From Drosophila miranda (taxonomy: Eukaryota; Arthropoda; Insecta; Diptera; Drosophilidae): 64,000 nucleotides of DNA. The notes under the pieces are model-generated. The model made no database searches. It worked only from the letters and a program-made list of their open reading frames with translations, and was not told the origin of the DNA. Both the position numbers and the translations under genes were made by a program. Of the stretch, positions 1 to 12,434 are shown one piece after another; the first letter of the stretch is position 1, and every line of letters starts with the position of its first letter. The stretch lies in NCBI RefSeq assembly GCF_003369915.1, contig NC_046676.1, positions 22,302,001 through 22,366,000 on the forward strand, given 5' to 3'.

Positions 1-847
1 TGGCATAAATTCCAGCAGGATGGCGAACAATTTACAAAAGATTCTTGGGAGAACCCAATCAAACATGTCATAAATAAAATTATGTAGGGGAAAAACCTAA
101 ACAAACACTGGCTGAAAAGGCCAGGCGAAGCCTTTGAACACCGATAGAGTAGGAAAAGTCCTTGAAAGGCGGAATGGGGGAACGTTGCATGGGAAATTAA
201 CAGGAGTTGGATAAAGTGCCCCAAAAAATACTAATTTTCAATTCAAATGCAAACAAAATAATGGAATAAAAGAAAGAGAGTGAGTCCCGAACAGGACACT
301 GCAGGACACACAGGAAAAAGGCAAACAAACAAGCAACCCAAAAAAGAAAGAAAAAGAAAATGAAACCCAAAAACAAAAAAGAAAAAAGAAATGGGATGAA
401 CGAGGAAAAGTTTTACAAACCGCAAAATTGTGGCGGTTGGAAAAGAATTTCCCCCTGCCCCGCCCCACAGGAAGGGAATTTGTTTCCCTCTGTGTCAAGG
501 ATACTCCACCGTGGAGGTCCTGCGACTCGAGTGTTTGCGATGGCCATAAAAAATTAAGCGCCATTTCAATTGTTTGCCCAACGTCCAACATGAAATTTAA
601 CATAAATATTTGTGGGCTTTAGTTTTCCCCCCCCTTGGCGGCGATGGTGGGGCAAATGAAGCAATTTGTAGGCCACCTTTTGCTTATCGTTGGCTGAGGG
701 GAGAGCTGAAAGGTTGTAATATAATCATTAGGATTTGTCGAACGGTGGTAAAGCGTTCAAAAGGTTTAAGCCACGGCCTGAAAACTGTTTAACCAACAAA
801 AAAAGAAAAAAAGCTCCCTTTAAATTCGCACAATTTTGATTTTGAGT

Positions 848-871
848 GAGAGAGAGAGAGAGAGAGAGAGA
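848..871. repeat. (GA)n microsatellite
   Basis: Uninterrupted GA dinucleotide repeat of about 12 units. GA tracts of this kind can bind GAGA factor in flies, but nothing nearby shows a promoter. Confidence 0.95.
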
Positions 872-2652
872 CGGTGCCTTTTCGAGCATCGATTTGCCTA
901 CAAATGGGACTTCATCAGCCAAGTGGGCGTGTCCCTTGGCGTGCTGCCTACTTTGCATTTCAAATGCGCCGTCGTCGTCTTGTCGTTTGTCTCGTCTACA
1001 ACGTTGTCGTTGTCGTTGTCTCCTCACGGCCTCGGCTCCCAGCTCCCAGCTCCCTGTTCCCCGTTCCCCAACTCGGAGGCCGTTTCTCCTGCTGTTCGTC
1101 GTCAAATTGTGCGACATCTTTTGAAATTGTTTAGCTATTTTCGGTGCGCCGAGTTTGTGGAGACATTGGTGGGGTTCCCGGTAGTTGTCGGTCGCGACGC
1201 CGCCACAAATTGCGTACGCGGCACGTGACCGAAACAAGACCAAGACGGAGGAGGCCCAGAATCGCGATGGGACGAAAGTATTGCCCTGGCAAAAGACAAA
1301 TCTCTCCGTGTCCCATCCCCCCTGTCGCTGGCCCACTTATTAAGCCTCATTTATTGTAATATATGGTAATAATAATTTTATTAGATAAATTACCTGCAGG
1401 CACTGGAGATGCCTGCCAAATGTGCTTCATGCGGTGGCAACAGCTGCTTCTTTGTTTTGTTTTTTTGTTTTTCGGGTGTGCCAATGAAACATATCCATAT
1501 GGCTTTGCTTTTGGGAAGATTAAGGTTCGAGGGTGGGCGATAAAGCGGAGAATTTTTGGCCAAAAACTCTCCTTGAAAACATGACCTAAAGCTACTTCTT
1601 TAAAGAGCAAAACCCCCTTACTTTCCCAGCAATTCGAACTTATTCTCCAGCTCTAATCATCCATCACCCAATTGGGAATTACTTGGCCTGCCCCCCGAAC
1701 CCCCCATCCAGCATGAGAAGCAGTGGAAAATTAGGCAAACAATGGCCCAGAACAAGTCGAAGAAGAAGTCGAAATGGAAGTGGCCCAAAAGAAGTTGAAA
1801 TGGAAGTCAAACGGGGAGCCAGAGCATACCAAAATTGGTGAAGAAAGGAGCCAAAGTTAAATGCTAAAACACAATTATACGGTACGAGGGCAGGTCACAT
1901 ATGTACGAGGACGAGTACGAGGACGAGTACGAGTACGAGAGGAGAGGAGAGCATGCTCCTAGCATGGGATTAACATCAAAGGCAGCCTTTGACGGCGGCC
2001 AAATGTGCGCTCAAGCAGGAAAGTAAGCCACCAATCGACCAAGGGAGCTCCTTCCTGGGGAGCTCCTTCCCCCAGAACACGGACACAGACGGACAAAAAA
2101 AAAGTGAACGAATTAATGCAGCGAGGCAGAAGCAATACAGGGACCATGGAGGAGAATGGAGAATGGAGAATGGGAGCCCCATAATGAGAGGCCGAAGAGC
2201 TCTGGCTACCTCCAAACCGAACAATAGTCGTCCCTCCTGCTCTGCTCTGCTCTGCTCTGCTCTGCTGCGATAATTCTGTGCAGATTAGTTTTATGGTCAA
2301 TAGCAGGCCGCCTTTTAAAGGCAATCAATAAATTATTATGGTTTATTAATAGATGGAAAAAGCCTGCCTACAGGCCAGTAGGAGTAGGGAGATTCGAATG
2401 GATTATGGGATTATGGAAAATATTCGAGAACAAAATTTGAGTTTTTATTAGGTTTTCTCACTAATTGGGTATAATCTGTTGATTAAAACCAATTCAAAGC
2501 CAGCACACGACGGATGTACAGGGTACGCAACTTGGAAGATACAAAGATCCAATAAAGATCGGAATAAAGCGGTATCCCAAACGAGAGGTAGATTCCAAGT
2601 GATCCACCGATAAAGCCCCTCCACAAAAAAATCAGACGCATAAGCAATCTCT

Positions 2653-2674
2653 GAGAGAGAGAGAGAGAGAGAGA
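2653..2674. repeat. (GA)n microsatellite
   Basis: Eleven uninterrupted GA units in AT-rich non-coding DNA. Confidence 0.95.
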
Positions 2675-5398
2675 CACCCACAGAAGGCGATTTGCCATCG
2701 CTGATTAGGAGATTTGTTAATGCGCTTTTAATAGACGGGGGACCGCACAGTCGCAGTCCCAGGGCCTGCCTCCGCCTACTGTGGCTCCCATCGTCATTAT
2801 CGGGTAAATCAGCAAACTACTGGAGACCCCCCCCCCTGCCCCTCCCCCTGGATGCTGTGGACGCCGACGACAATACAATTAATTATAAAAATTCGCTACA
2901 ATTTATTTGCGTTGTCGTTTTTATTTATGAACGAACGAAGGAAGGAGTCGAACCCCTAACTCTTGGCTTCGGCTTCGGCTTCGGCTCCCTCTCTCTGCTG
3001 CACTCCACTCCTTCTGTCTCTCCCTCTCCCTGTCTCTCTGCTGCTGCACTCCACTCCTTCTGTCTCTGTGTTGCTTTTATCCGCAGCACTTTAGCCTAAT
3101 TATGTTCGATTGTTTCCATTGTTCACGCACCTTCCGCTCGCTCGCGATCGCAATCGGCGCAGTGAGTCAGAGAGGGATAGAATCGCAAGAGCAGCGACGA
3201 CGAGAGAGGGAACGGGATCGGCTGAGCAGCGTCGACGAGAGAGGGAACGGGATCGGCTGCCCAGACGATCAACGATTTGCCATTGTTGTTGTTGCTGTTG
3301 CTGCCGTTCCTCGTGTGGTGTGTGCTCTACAACACGGTGTCTGCCGATGTCGTTTTGGGTGTGTTTCTCTTTCTTTTTTTTTTTTGTGTCTGCTTTTGGT
3401 TTTCTTTTGTCGCTTGTTTGGCATCGGCGTCGGCGTCGGCGTCGGCGTGTGTTTTAAATTATATGCTTTTAAAAAACGTTTAAGGATTAATTGGATTATA
3501 TCGTTTTTTTTTTCCATTCGTTTGCGTTTCCATTTTAATGTATTTTGAATGTTAAGAAAGGGTATTCCCATAGGGGAATTTAAAGCCACTAATGGTGCCA
3601 CATGTTGTACGACTTTTTCGGGATCCCAAAGATAAGAGATTGCCAGATCAATTTATATCTAAAAGGGTTTCGGTCTTTTCGATGTTCTACATGATTTATA
3701 AGAGATGGAAAAAGTCAGGTATTTATGTGTGGAAAGACCAGTTTTAATGTTTCCGATATAATGAAGAAATCTCCCTGTTTCGGTGTCAATCAAAACAGTC
3801 TCGAGATTTATTTCACACACTAATGGGGTGCTCTCTAGGGAAAAGAATTTCCATTTGGGATACAAAAGGCTTTTTCCCCAGTTTATTTACGATTCCATTT
3901 GTGGCAACATCGATACGGATCTGTGGCAGACCAGAAAGAACTGTAAAAATCAATTACAAACCCAAACAGACGCTTACCATAAATAATAAGCCCCCAAACC
4001 GTCTACCGATGGAAATCTTTACGAGCCAACAACAAACTATTTTTGTGGTCCACAAGAGAGGGAGAGAGAGTGATGGATTTTGTGTGTGGGGGGAGGGGGG
4101 AACCCGCACAATTTTTGATTGCATTTTGATCGACAGCAACAACAACAGAAATAAAGCTAACGATGCGCTTGTGTCTGGTGGCTTTGTGGCTTATGAAATC
4201 ATAAGAAAAGCAAAAACCCGAACCATAAAACCATAACCAAACCCCGAAACCAAAACCAAAAACGAAAACCGAAAAGCGTAACCAAAGCTCAACACAGAGA
4301 TGAAATTCAGAAACCGAATCCGTAGCCCAATCTGATGCCGGGGCTGAATCTTAAGCACAAATCGTTGGCCGAGCAATGGAAGCCGTGACGGGGGAGTAGG
4401 CCTAATCAGATAAAGCCAACTCTGCATAAGCCACAACAACTAAAGCTGCCACAGTGGGCACTCCAAGGGAAGAACGGAGGTGGATTTTGCCTTTTTGGGG
4501 GAACAAACTTGGTAATTTTTCAACCTCTTTCGATCAACGAATGTCCACTGTATCTCTTTAAACTTTCAATGGAAAAAAAAATGAGCAAAATCTTGGCAAA
4601 ATCGATTTCATTGAGCTGCTTTTAGCTTTACCTGCTGGCCGGGCCAACAGGCAAAAGAGAGAGAAAACTACGACGAGTATCTGGCCGCAGAAGAGCCGCA
4701 GCCTAACCAAGTGATTTGTGCGCATATTTCATCTCCTTCGTTGCTCTCCTTGGCTCTCCTCTGGCCCGCCTGGCCCAAAACTTGAATGCATTTCTATGGA
4801 AAAAAAGTCCAAGCCGACCAACAGATTCGTTTCATTTCATTTCGAATTTGGTACGCACTCTGAGACTCTGGGATTCACTTTATTTTCTCTGATTTGAATT
4901 TGCATTTATATTAAGTTTTTGTATTGCGAGAAAGGGGGGGGGATAGTGGCGGGCATGGTTTGATTGATTTGATTATGGATATAAGGAACCATGTTTGCCC
5001 AACTATGAATCAATGGCAGAGGTATTCACAAGCACTCGAATAAGTATCTATGGAGAAACCCCAATCAATGATGAGGTGTGCTAACTATGGGAAAACTATG
5101 GGATTCAATGGGAGCTTCAACAGCTCGGAACAGCCTTTAAGCAACAGAAATTATATACAAATATTCATATCGAGAAAGAACCATCTACGTGTGGCATTAA
5201 AAGTAGCCCCAATCAAAAGACTCCGCCTTAAAGCCATCGTCTAAGAGTTCCCATAGCTGCACAGCTCCGAATCAACTCCGAGCTGAATGGCTTATCAAAG
5301 ATGGAAGGCCCCAGAGCTCGGAGCTCAGATTTTAAGGAGTTTTTTTTGCCACGGCTCATCATCATTAATGCATAATATTTATTTCCATATATCAGAGA

Positions 5399-5429
<31 letters not shown>

Positions 5430-5435
5430 GTCTCT
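5399..5435. repeat. (TC)n microsatellite, interrupted
   Basis: Eleven perfect TC units followed by TG-interrupted CT units. Confidence 0.9.
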
Positions 5436-5812
5436 GATTATCATTTCGGGAAATCTGGCGAGGCTCGGGCTGGCTCCTCGTACGTGCTATAATTTTTCAT
5501 GCCTCATGTGTGCGCCGCCCGATGATCCTCATCAGACGTCAGACGGCTTGAAATTGCCATTGTAATCGACACATCTCGTGGAGAGAAGGAAGTGAAGCTC
5601 ATCCTCAATTGCTGCCCACGGACCTGGGGTCTCTGACGCTCTCTTTCTTATAGATACGTTGCATATGGCATAAATATTGTATCTGTGTGCCTTATCAATG
5701 TTTAATAATCTGACATTTGGGGTTTAAATGAGTCGCGGAGAGTGCTCTCCTCTTCAATGGGCTGCCATTTAATATGCCGCTTAATGCCGTTGGTTGATCT
5801 GACTGCGCTTTG

Positions 5813-5880
5813 ACACATTTGTAGGCTGTGCAGGCGAGTGACAGGCGGAGGATGGACACATTTGTAGGCTGACACGACAG
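5813..5880 (+). repeat. Short direct repeat pair
   Basis: The motif GACACATTTGTAGGCTG occurs twice, near 5813 and again near 5862, separated by about 30 bases. The intervening stretch contains TGACAGGCGGAGGATGGACA, which recurs with one mismatch at about 28652-28671. Confidence 0.75.
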
Positions 5881-6777
5881 ATCGATGCTGGGGTGTCAAT
5901 CAGAATTGAGAAAAAGGCAATTTATGGATTCAATATGGGGTGGGGTGGGGTGGGGGGGAGAGTACATACAGATTATTTCCAGCAAAAAACCCACAAGAAG
6001 TGCTCATTCATTCCGGAGTTACTTCAACTTTTGACCCATTTAAAACGACTCTAACCACAAGAAACTCAAACGAAGAATCAATATTTCGGAATGGTAGTTC
6101 CTCGGGGCCTTCCATTGCCTGCAGCTGACAAATGGTTCCTTCCATCACTCTGCAGTCACTCCACGGAGTTGTAAAATATGCAAATGAATTCAGATTATTA
6201 TACACCAAGACCTACCCACCTACCTTTCCACCTTCCTACCTACTAAAAACCAAGAACGAACAAAAATCCACCTCAAAATAATCAAAACGAAGCCTATAAT
6301 TTGTTTTAACAAGTGAAACGCCCCGAGTTTCATAATTTACCCTCAACGCGGCACATATTGAAATGGATCCGCATCGCCCCCCCGCCCCCCCTCCCCTCCC
6401 CCCAGGCAAGCGCCACACGAAAAACACGAATGGATATGGGGAATGGGGGAAAAAAATTTGCATTTATGTTTCTTCAACGTGCGGGGCTTTGATCCGCTTG
6501 TCTCAGACTTTGATCTCACAAAGGACACGACATGAGGAGCTTGAAGGACACCGAACAAGGCCTATGATTGACCACAATCTGGACACGTGTAGTCCTTGGT
6601 CTAGCCTCTGAACTCGTATCGCAAAAGTGTGTCAAAGCAAGAGAGTCGGTGGGTGGACAGTAGCCGACGATACGGTGGATAGTGGGCGTGCTGCCATTGT
6701 GTGGGTGTGGCAGGTGGGTGTAATTAGAGGGGTGTACTTGATGAGGGAAAAATAACATATTATAGGCGAACCCCCGA

Positions 6778-6958
6778 CTCCGAAACATGGCTAACTCCGA
6801 ATATGCACTAAAAACGAAATTTTTAGCTTTTCGGAGTAATTCCTAAAACACTCCGAAATATGAAACTTCCCGTAACTCCTAATAGACTTTGGAAACTACT
6901 TTTAACAACTATTTATCATAATTTAACTCCGAAACTACTCCGAAAATGTTTCCGAAAC
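6778..6958. repeat. Cluster of CTCCGAA motifs
   Basis: Within 181 bases the heptamer CTCCGAA occurs five times on the plus strand (6778, 6795, 6851, 6927, 6938) and once inverted (6830-6836). A TTCCGAAAC variant lies at about 6950. Spacing is irregular, so this is not a simple tandem repeat. I do not recognise the motif as a known binding site. Confidence 0.7.
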
Positions 6959-7296
6959 ACCGCAACTTGGTGAGCAAACCACGGGGGGAGCGGGGTGGGG
7001 TCAATAAAACACGGTAACTTCCTTTAACTGACCTCCGAATTCAATAGAGAAATCACGAACAAAAGGCAATGCATTGCAGCCCCCTCCTGCCCCACCACCC
7101 CACCACCCCACCAGGTATGCTGTGCCTTTCTCTTCGTGCCACATTATCAAACGGCAGCCATAAAACTTCAAAAGCTTCTCGGCTCAACTCGAATTGGGCC
7201 TGGCCTGGCCAAAAACATGCAAATTTGTGCGATGTATCGAATAAAAGGCCGCAGCTGTGCTGCCCCCACCCCACAGGAGGTTTCTCCATTGCCACA

Positions 7297-7332
7297 TTTT
7301 TTTTTTTTTTTTTTAGAGAGAGAGAGAGAGAG
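7297..7332. repeat. T18 homopolymer followed by (AG)9
   Basis: A run of 18 T at 7297-7314 is directly followed by AG repeats to 7332. Confidence 0.9.
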
Positions 7333-7490
7333 GACAATGGAAAGGCGAAACCGCACCTAAACACATTTGGCAATTAAGCCAAAGCCTGGAAAGGGAAATG
7401 AGAACAGGAATAGAAGCAGGAACAAAAGCCCGAATGGGAGCACGAGATGAAGAAGGAATGGGAACAGGAGTGCGACCAGGACATTGAACA

Positions 7491-7525
<35 letters not shown>
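7491..7525. repeat. (GGCT)n tetranucleotide repeat
   Basis: About nine perfect GGCT units. Confidence 0.95.
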
Positions 7526-7526
<1 letters not shown>

Positions 7527-7620
7527 ACCGCACGACAGGGCTCAGACACATGAGCGGGATCGTTTGATAAATGGCACAAGAGACCCCGATAGTCAAGGGG
7601 CGAGTAACTGAACCAGAGCT

Positions 7621-7641
7621 CCCCCCCCCCCCCCCCCCCCC
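7621..7641. repeat. C21 homopolymer
   Basis: An uninterrupted run of 21 C. Exact length may be unreliable in an assembly. Confidence 0.85.
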
Positions 7642-8507
7642 AAACCCCCCAGCGCAAGTCGAACGATGTTTAGAGAAGACTCGAAAGGGGCGGCAGATAA
7701 AAATGTTGCCGAGAAATCGCACAGGAGGAACACAGGATGGCCTGCCACCCACCCACCTATTCCATTCCCCCCGTTTCATGTTCGAACATGTTTAATGGCG
7801 TTATTTATGCGGGCTCTAAGGGCAAAGGAGGAGCAGGAGGAGCAGGAGGAGGAGAGTGGGCTTGTGGGTGGGTGTTGAGACCGTGTAATTTGTTGAATTT
7901 CGAAGGAAAATAGCGAGAGTAAAGGGAATTATATGGCACTTGAACCTGAAAATTATTTACTCCAGGCCATAAAGAGAGTCGGGGGGTCGAGAACGGGGGG
8001 AACAGAGGGAGAGTTGGAGCTCCGAAAAAAAAGAAACTATTTAACACGCGCCCCAGACATTTGTTGCGTTTTGCACTGTCTTTCTATAGCAGTTTTTCTC
8101 TCCTTGTTTTGTATCTGTGAAGTTTTTTCATTACAATGTCTGGGGGGGAGAGAGAGAGGGATGGAGAGCGGAGATATGGGTAGCTTGTCCCGGGATCAAG
8201 TGGCGCCCTCGCGTGCCATTTAAATGAAGCTGTTTTCTGCTTGCTTTTTTTTGGTACAGTTTTTTGCTCCCTTTTTGTTTTTTTTTAGATGATACCCTCC
8301 AGAAGGGGCACTCAGAGATGGAGAGTACAATGAGTAGGGGCACCCCAGTCAAGGGTCCCTCAGCATTCGTTTCTCTATTTGTGCTGTCTGCCGTTTCTGG
8401 TATTTCATTTAAAACTGTTTCTGCTATTTTCCTTTTTTCTTCACATAACCAAAACTTTTTGTACAATTTATTGTTTCCATGGCGATTTTTTTGGGGGGTA
8501 TCTTCTT

Positions 8508-8541
8508 ATACCCAATACTCAAAGATTGTGGGGGTATATTA
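8508..8541. repeat. Possible dispersed-repeat remnant (TACCC...GGGTATA)
   Basis: TATACCCAATACTC is followed by GGGGGTATATTAGA after a short spacer. This resembles the degenerate start of a short element often dispersed in Drosophila introns, with inverted TACCC/GGGTA ends. It is assigned by pattern resemblance only. Confidence 0.35.
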
Positions 8542-8730
8542 GACCGAAAACACAGAATCATAGACAATCCCCATATCTACCAGAGTCGGGAATCTTGTTT
8601 GGATCGGATCAAAGCAATGGCTAAGCAACCCCCTTCCACGCGCTTACCCACTCCATCTCTCTCTCTCTCTCGCACACTGTTCCTCGTGCAGTGTGCGATA
8701 TTTGCCGGAGCAGAGCGGGACAGCATCGGG

Positions 8731-8762
8731 TATAAATGTAGAGCCGCAGCCCTATCCGCCAC
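8731..8762 (+). promoter_or_regulatory. Candidate TATA promoter
   Basis: TATAAAT lies at 8731-8737. About 30 bases downstream, near 8761, is CCACTCG, a weak initiator-like sequence. A CT repeat lies upstream. No gene can be attached to it. Confidence 0.25.
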
Positions 8763-10113
8763 TCGCAACGTTCCCACTCGTTATATTTGGTTTTATATTT
8801 GAATACTCATAAAATGCGCAACTAATTGATTTGTCGTGTATTTTTTCTATGCGGGCGGAACCCGAAAAGCAAATTCAAATCGACAGGATCAGTGACAGGG
8901 TTAAGCTTTTTGCTGAAATTGCATTTGGAAAGCCGCATGGCAGATGAATGAAGGTGAGGTAGAGGCTCGAACTAAGGAATGGTAGGAGGCTTCGATCAGA
9001 AGAACCTTGGCTGGAATGGGGTGTTGGGAGTGCCTGACCAACGTCTAGACCAGGTCCTGCGATATCCTCTCCCAAGGGGATACAAAAAACCCAGCAACAC
9101 AGCACAATGGCAAACAAAGAATGAAGAATGAAGCATAAGCCAAAAGCAAACAATGATTGAGGCAAAAGCCAGGGAGAGAGCTACGTGATAAACGCGACAA
9201 TTTCGTGCCATAAACAAATTAATCGACAATTGCATAAAAAACAAAAACACAAATGAAATGGGGGGACAGCGAATGGCGGCACACACGTCGCTCATCAGAA
9301 AATGGCCATAATAAATGATTAAATAAGCGTAATTATCACCTTTCTGCACTGCACAGGGATCTTCTGCCACACACTATCTTGGCTCTGCTCGGCTCTGCTC
9401 TACTCCTTTGCCAGCTCTTTTGGCTTTAGGAGCATTAAAACAAATTTTATTACTTTAATTACTTTATTTACATTTCGCCAAATGGCAGACAGGAAGCAGA
9501 GTCGGAGTCAGAGTCCTGTGACACGACATGCCAAAAAAAAAACACACAAAAAGTGGCGGAAGTCGACCTAAGGACGGGACAAAAGAACTAGAGGAAACGA
9601 AAATTACACCAGTTTCAGGGGCACATTTCCCTCCCCTCCCCCTGCTCCATGAAAGTGTAGGGAATTTCCCCCGTGAATATGTGTGAGAGAGAGAGAGAGA
9701 GAGAGCTGGTTGATGAGCGGCGACATGCAAAGCACCAGAGAACGAGAGAAGTCACATGCACAGCACAGCAAACCACTGGATGCGGGGGACGGGGGCGGAG
9801 GGGAGTAATGTGCCGTTGTAACGGTACATTAACGTAGTCATAATTTAATTAAAGCTTCACTCTACGTGTGCCTGAACGTGGCTAAGAGCAAGAGCAAGAG
9901 GGAGAGGGAGAAGGAGACGGAGAAGCTAACAACATTCAAAGCTTTTGTGGCGGCTAATGGCAGAAACCAAGGGACAGAGACAGCCAATATGTTCGGGGAG
10001 AATTATTAGCATCGGATTGGGGTGTTTTCGAAGAGGAACAAGGACCCCCAAACACCAAAATATACCCTTTTTTCTATCTGCTTTCACCTTTGCGCACTTG
10101 TAATACCCCCCTT

Positions 10114-10330
10114 GTAACCCCAACTAAATCCAGCTTATGCCACAGATTTTTCCATAAATACAAAATTTCATTTAATTTCAAATTTCACTTTCACTTTTCC
10201 TTGTCTGTAACTAAATCCCAGCCTTTCGCTGAAGGGTTTTCCATAAATATAAAATTTCTCAACACACGATATCCATCTTTCATGGGTAAAAACTATCGCC
10301 ACAAGTTTTTCCATAAATATATAATTTTAT
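10114..10330 (+). repeat. Degenerate ~80-bp triplication
   Basis: Three imperfect copies begin near 10114, 10205 and 10284. Each ends in a TTTTCCATAAATA core followed by an A/T-rich stretch. The first two also share GTAAC plus AACTAAATCC upstream of the core. This looks like an old tandem duplication in AT-rich non-coding DNA. Confidence 0.6.
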
Positions 10331-10657
10331 CTACACAATTCTCTCCTCAAGTTGGGATTTTCAATATTAAGAACCCATTTTTATACATGAGGGTTGTATG
10401 AGGGTTGAGTGCCTTTCAATTTTCGATAAATTTCAATCAAGGTAAATTAATTAGTTTTCCTTAAGCTTTGCGGAAAAGTAAACATTAGAGAACTCCTTTA
10501 CGAACTTTGATGTCCAGGCAGGAAGGAGAGGAGAGGAGATGCCACACGCATCTTGCAAACGCGTTTTAAATGCGCTCTTAAAGACCATTAAACCATGGAT
10601 GCTATACCGCCATACCGACATCCATTTGATGCGTTGTTGATGACCCAAAACAGGTGG

Positions 10658-10677
10658 CAGCAGCAGCAGCAGCAGCA
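10658..10677. repeat. (CAG)n trinucleotide repeat
   Basis: Six or more CAG units in a frame with no supported protein. Confidence 0.9.
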
Positions 10678-11479
10678 CAGTTTTCTTTCTTTCAAACAAA
10701 TTAGTTGTGGCTTTTTCTCAACGGCTTTCGGTCTTTGATGTTTTATTGATGATTCGGATAATTAGCGAAGGGAAAGAGTGGAACTCGTACCATCATTAGT
10801 TGGTATATCTTATACGTATTTGATGATACCTTTTTTTTTTTTAGGAATTCCCATGGAAATTGTTCCTTTATTGCCTTAAAGCATTCGTAATTGGCGATAA
10901 TCGGGTTTTGCCAATATTTCAAATATTTTCGCCACATTTTCCCTCACCTCAAAAGCGAATCAAAATCGTGGGGGTTTACATGTTTTGAATACTTTTTGAT
11001 ATTTAATTGCGTAAATTGAAATTTTCAATTACAATTTATGAAAATATCCCCCCCGGAATGTCCGCCCCCCCACACCCCTCCCATTGGTTGGTTCCTGCAT
11101 TATTTATGGAAATTCCGGATTCATGCCGTGGGGAGGGCCTAAACCGAGTCCGCCTTGGGTTTTTTGATGTGCCATTGTTTATATGCACAAATATTTTGGC
11201 CACATGCAACATTTGCTTGGTGAGGGGGAGGGGAGGACGGGTTTGGCTCCATCGGTTTGTGGCAACAATTTTCAATTAACAATCATTTGGTGGCAGGGGC
11301 AGGGATTTCGAGACTGATTTTGACATCATCCAAATTGAAATGTAATTGTTTTTGCCCTGCCCCGTACTTTGTGCTACGCCCCGCGCTGCCCCACGGACGC
11401 CTGCGGCTCCGGGACTGTTAATGATGCAGCCACAAAATGCCGTTTGCATATGCTGCCACTCCCATGTGTGAGGCGCCCC

Positions 11480-11502
11480 CACACACACACACACACACAC
11501 AC
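11480..11502. repeat. (CA)n microsatellite
   Basis: Uninterrupted CA repeat of about 11 units. Confidence 0.95.
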
Positions 11503-11805
11503 GCAGACATCAAAGGCGCATTTAAAATGGGGAAACATATTTGAAAATTGCACGGCAATGAATTGGAAATTGGAAAAAGCCTTTCTCTATCAACCACCCC
11601 ACCCCTCCCTCCCACCACCACCCCCCACAAATAGGGAATGCATTCGATATTGATTGCCGGGAAAATATCGCACAGTGTGTGTTGTTTTTTTTTTTTTTTT
11701 GCTGCTATTCGTTTTTGTGGCTTTTGGCAAATCATTGAAATCCGGTATTTGTTTGGCCTCTACTCACGTATCGAATAGTTGCATTTTGGGCATCCAAAAC
11801 CGGGG

Positions 11806-11830
11806 CTTACCTGAAACGAAAGAGGCGAAA
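11806..11830 (-). promoter_or_regulatory. Recursive-splice-like site (3'ss joined to 5'ss)
   Basis: Read on the minus strand, the pyrimidine-rich acceptor TTTCGCCTCTTTCGTTTCAG is followed at once by GTAAGC. A zero-length exon of this kind is the form of ratchet points in long Drosophila introns. The donor half is not the optimal GTAAGT, and no host gene has been shown. Confidence 0.3.
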
Positions 11831-12374
11831 ATGATTTTAATGGCTAACGAATATAAATCGATGATGGATTCATTCAGAGAAAGTCCCTAAATGGATCAAA
11901 AGCCCAAGGGCTATATAAAATAAATACATACCGATTATTCAACGATTAGAAATCGAAAATCGGAATAAAAGGCCTTTGCCTTATGGCTACTATTTTGAGC
12001 AGCTGTAAAGCTCATGACTTTCATCAATTTTGAAAAATTCCAAGCCCCACTTCAAGGGGCAGCAACTTCCATGTACCCGTATGCTGTCATAAATCAACTT
12101 GAAGCACACCCAAAGAGCATAACATGAGTGACCAACACTTGATTCAAAGAACAACACACCCCTAATCCATAAGAGTTTCCATGTGGGTGTCGGGGTCACC
12201 ATCTGTTCCCCTGTGTCCAGGTGTCGCCTCAAAGGGCACCCTTAAGCCCCTTCCCTCCCCCGTGATCCTATGACCGACAAAAATGCATTTAATTATCGCA
12301 CCTAATTTCAATTAAAGTCAAACTTTATAAATAACCTTAATTTCTAATATTTTTTCTGGTCTTTTTTTTTCCAG

Positions 12375-12434
12375 TAACGAAAAAGAGCTCGAAAGGCAGC
12401 ACCCTTAGGGAGGAGCGCGTAATAATGCTGCCAG
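12375..12434 (+). CDS. Candidate 60-nt coding microexon
   Basis: A strong acceptor (a T-rich tract of about 20 bases ending in TTCCAG) precedes position 12375, and a consensus donor (CCAG then GTGAGTGC) follows 12434. One frame is open throughout and encodes TKKSSKGSTLREERVIMLP; the other two plus-strand frames contain stops. The exon enters and leaves in the same phase and is a multiple of three, so it could be skipped without a frameshift. The peptide is basic and I do not recognise it. No partner exons were identified, so the host gene is unknown. Chance co-occurrence of good splice sites cannot be excluded. Confidence 0.4.

Larger units (their letters stand above)
1..6700. other. Non-coding stretch, no gene seen
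   Basis: I see no convincing coding region here; the open frames are short, low in complexity and match no family I recognise. The stretch holds GA repeats (848-871, 2653-2674), a CT repeat near 5399, a GAC/TAC-rich run near 1915-1945, CTGCT repeats near 2235-2268, a T-run near 3371 and a GGGGT run near 5937-5957. A near-exact direct repeat lies at about 5813-5880. It looks like intergenic or long-intron DNA. Confidence 0.55.
6701..12374. other. Non-coding stretch with motif clusters
   Basis: No coding gene is recognised. The stretch holds the CTCCGAA motif cluster (6778-6958), several long homopolymers and microsatellites (T18, C21, GGCT, CAG, CA), a candidate TATA box at 8731, a degenerate three-unit repeat (10114-10330) and a minus-strand splice-site juxtaposition at 11810/11811. 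Confidence 0.55.

Noticed and set aside
2940..2965. Minus-strand GGGGTTCGACTCC, resembling a tRNA T arm
   Set aside because: The flanking bases do not pair as a T stem, and no anticodon or acceptor stem can be folded around it.
11990..12232. 80-codon minus-strand frame with mixed composition
   Set aside because: Looks protein-like by eye but has no recognisable motif, no splice sites and no promoter.
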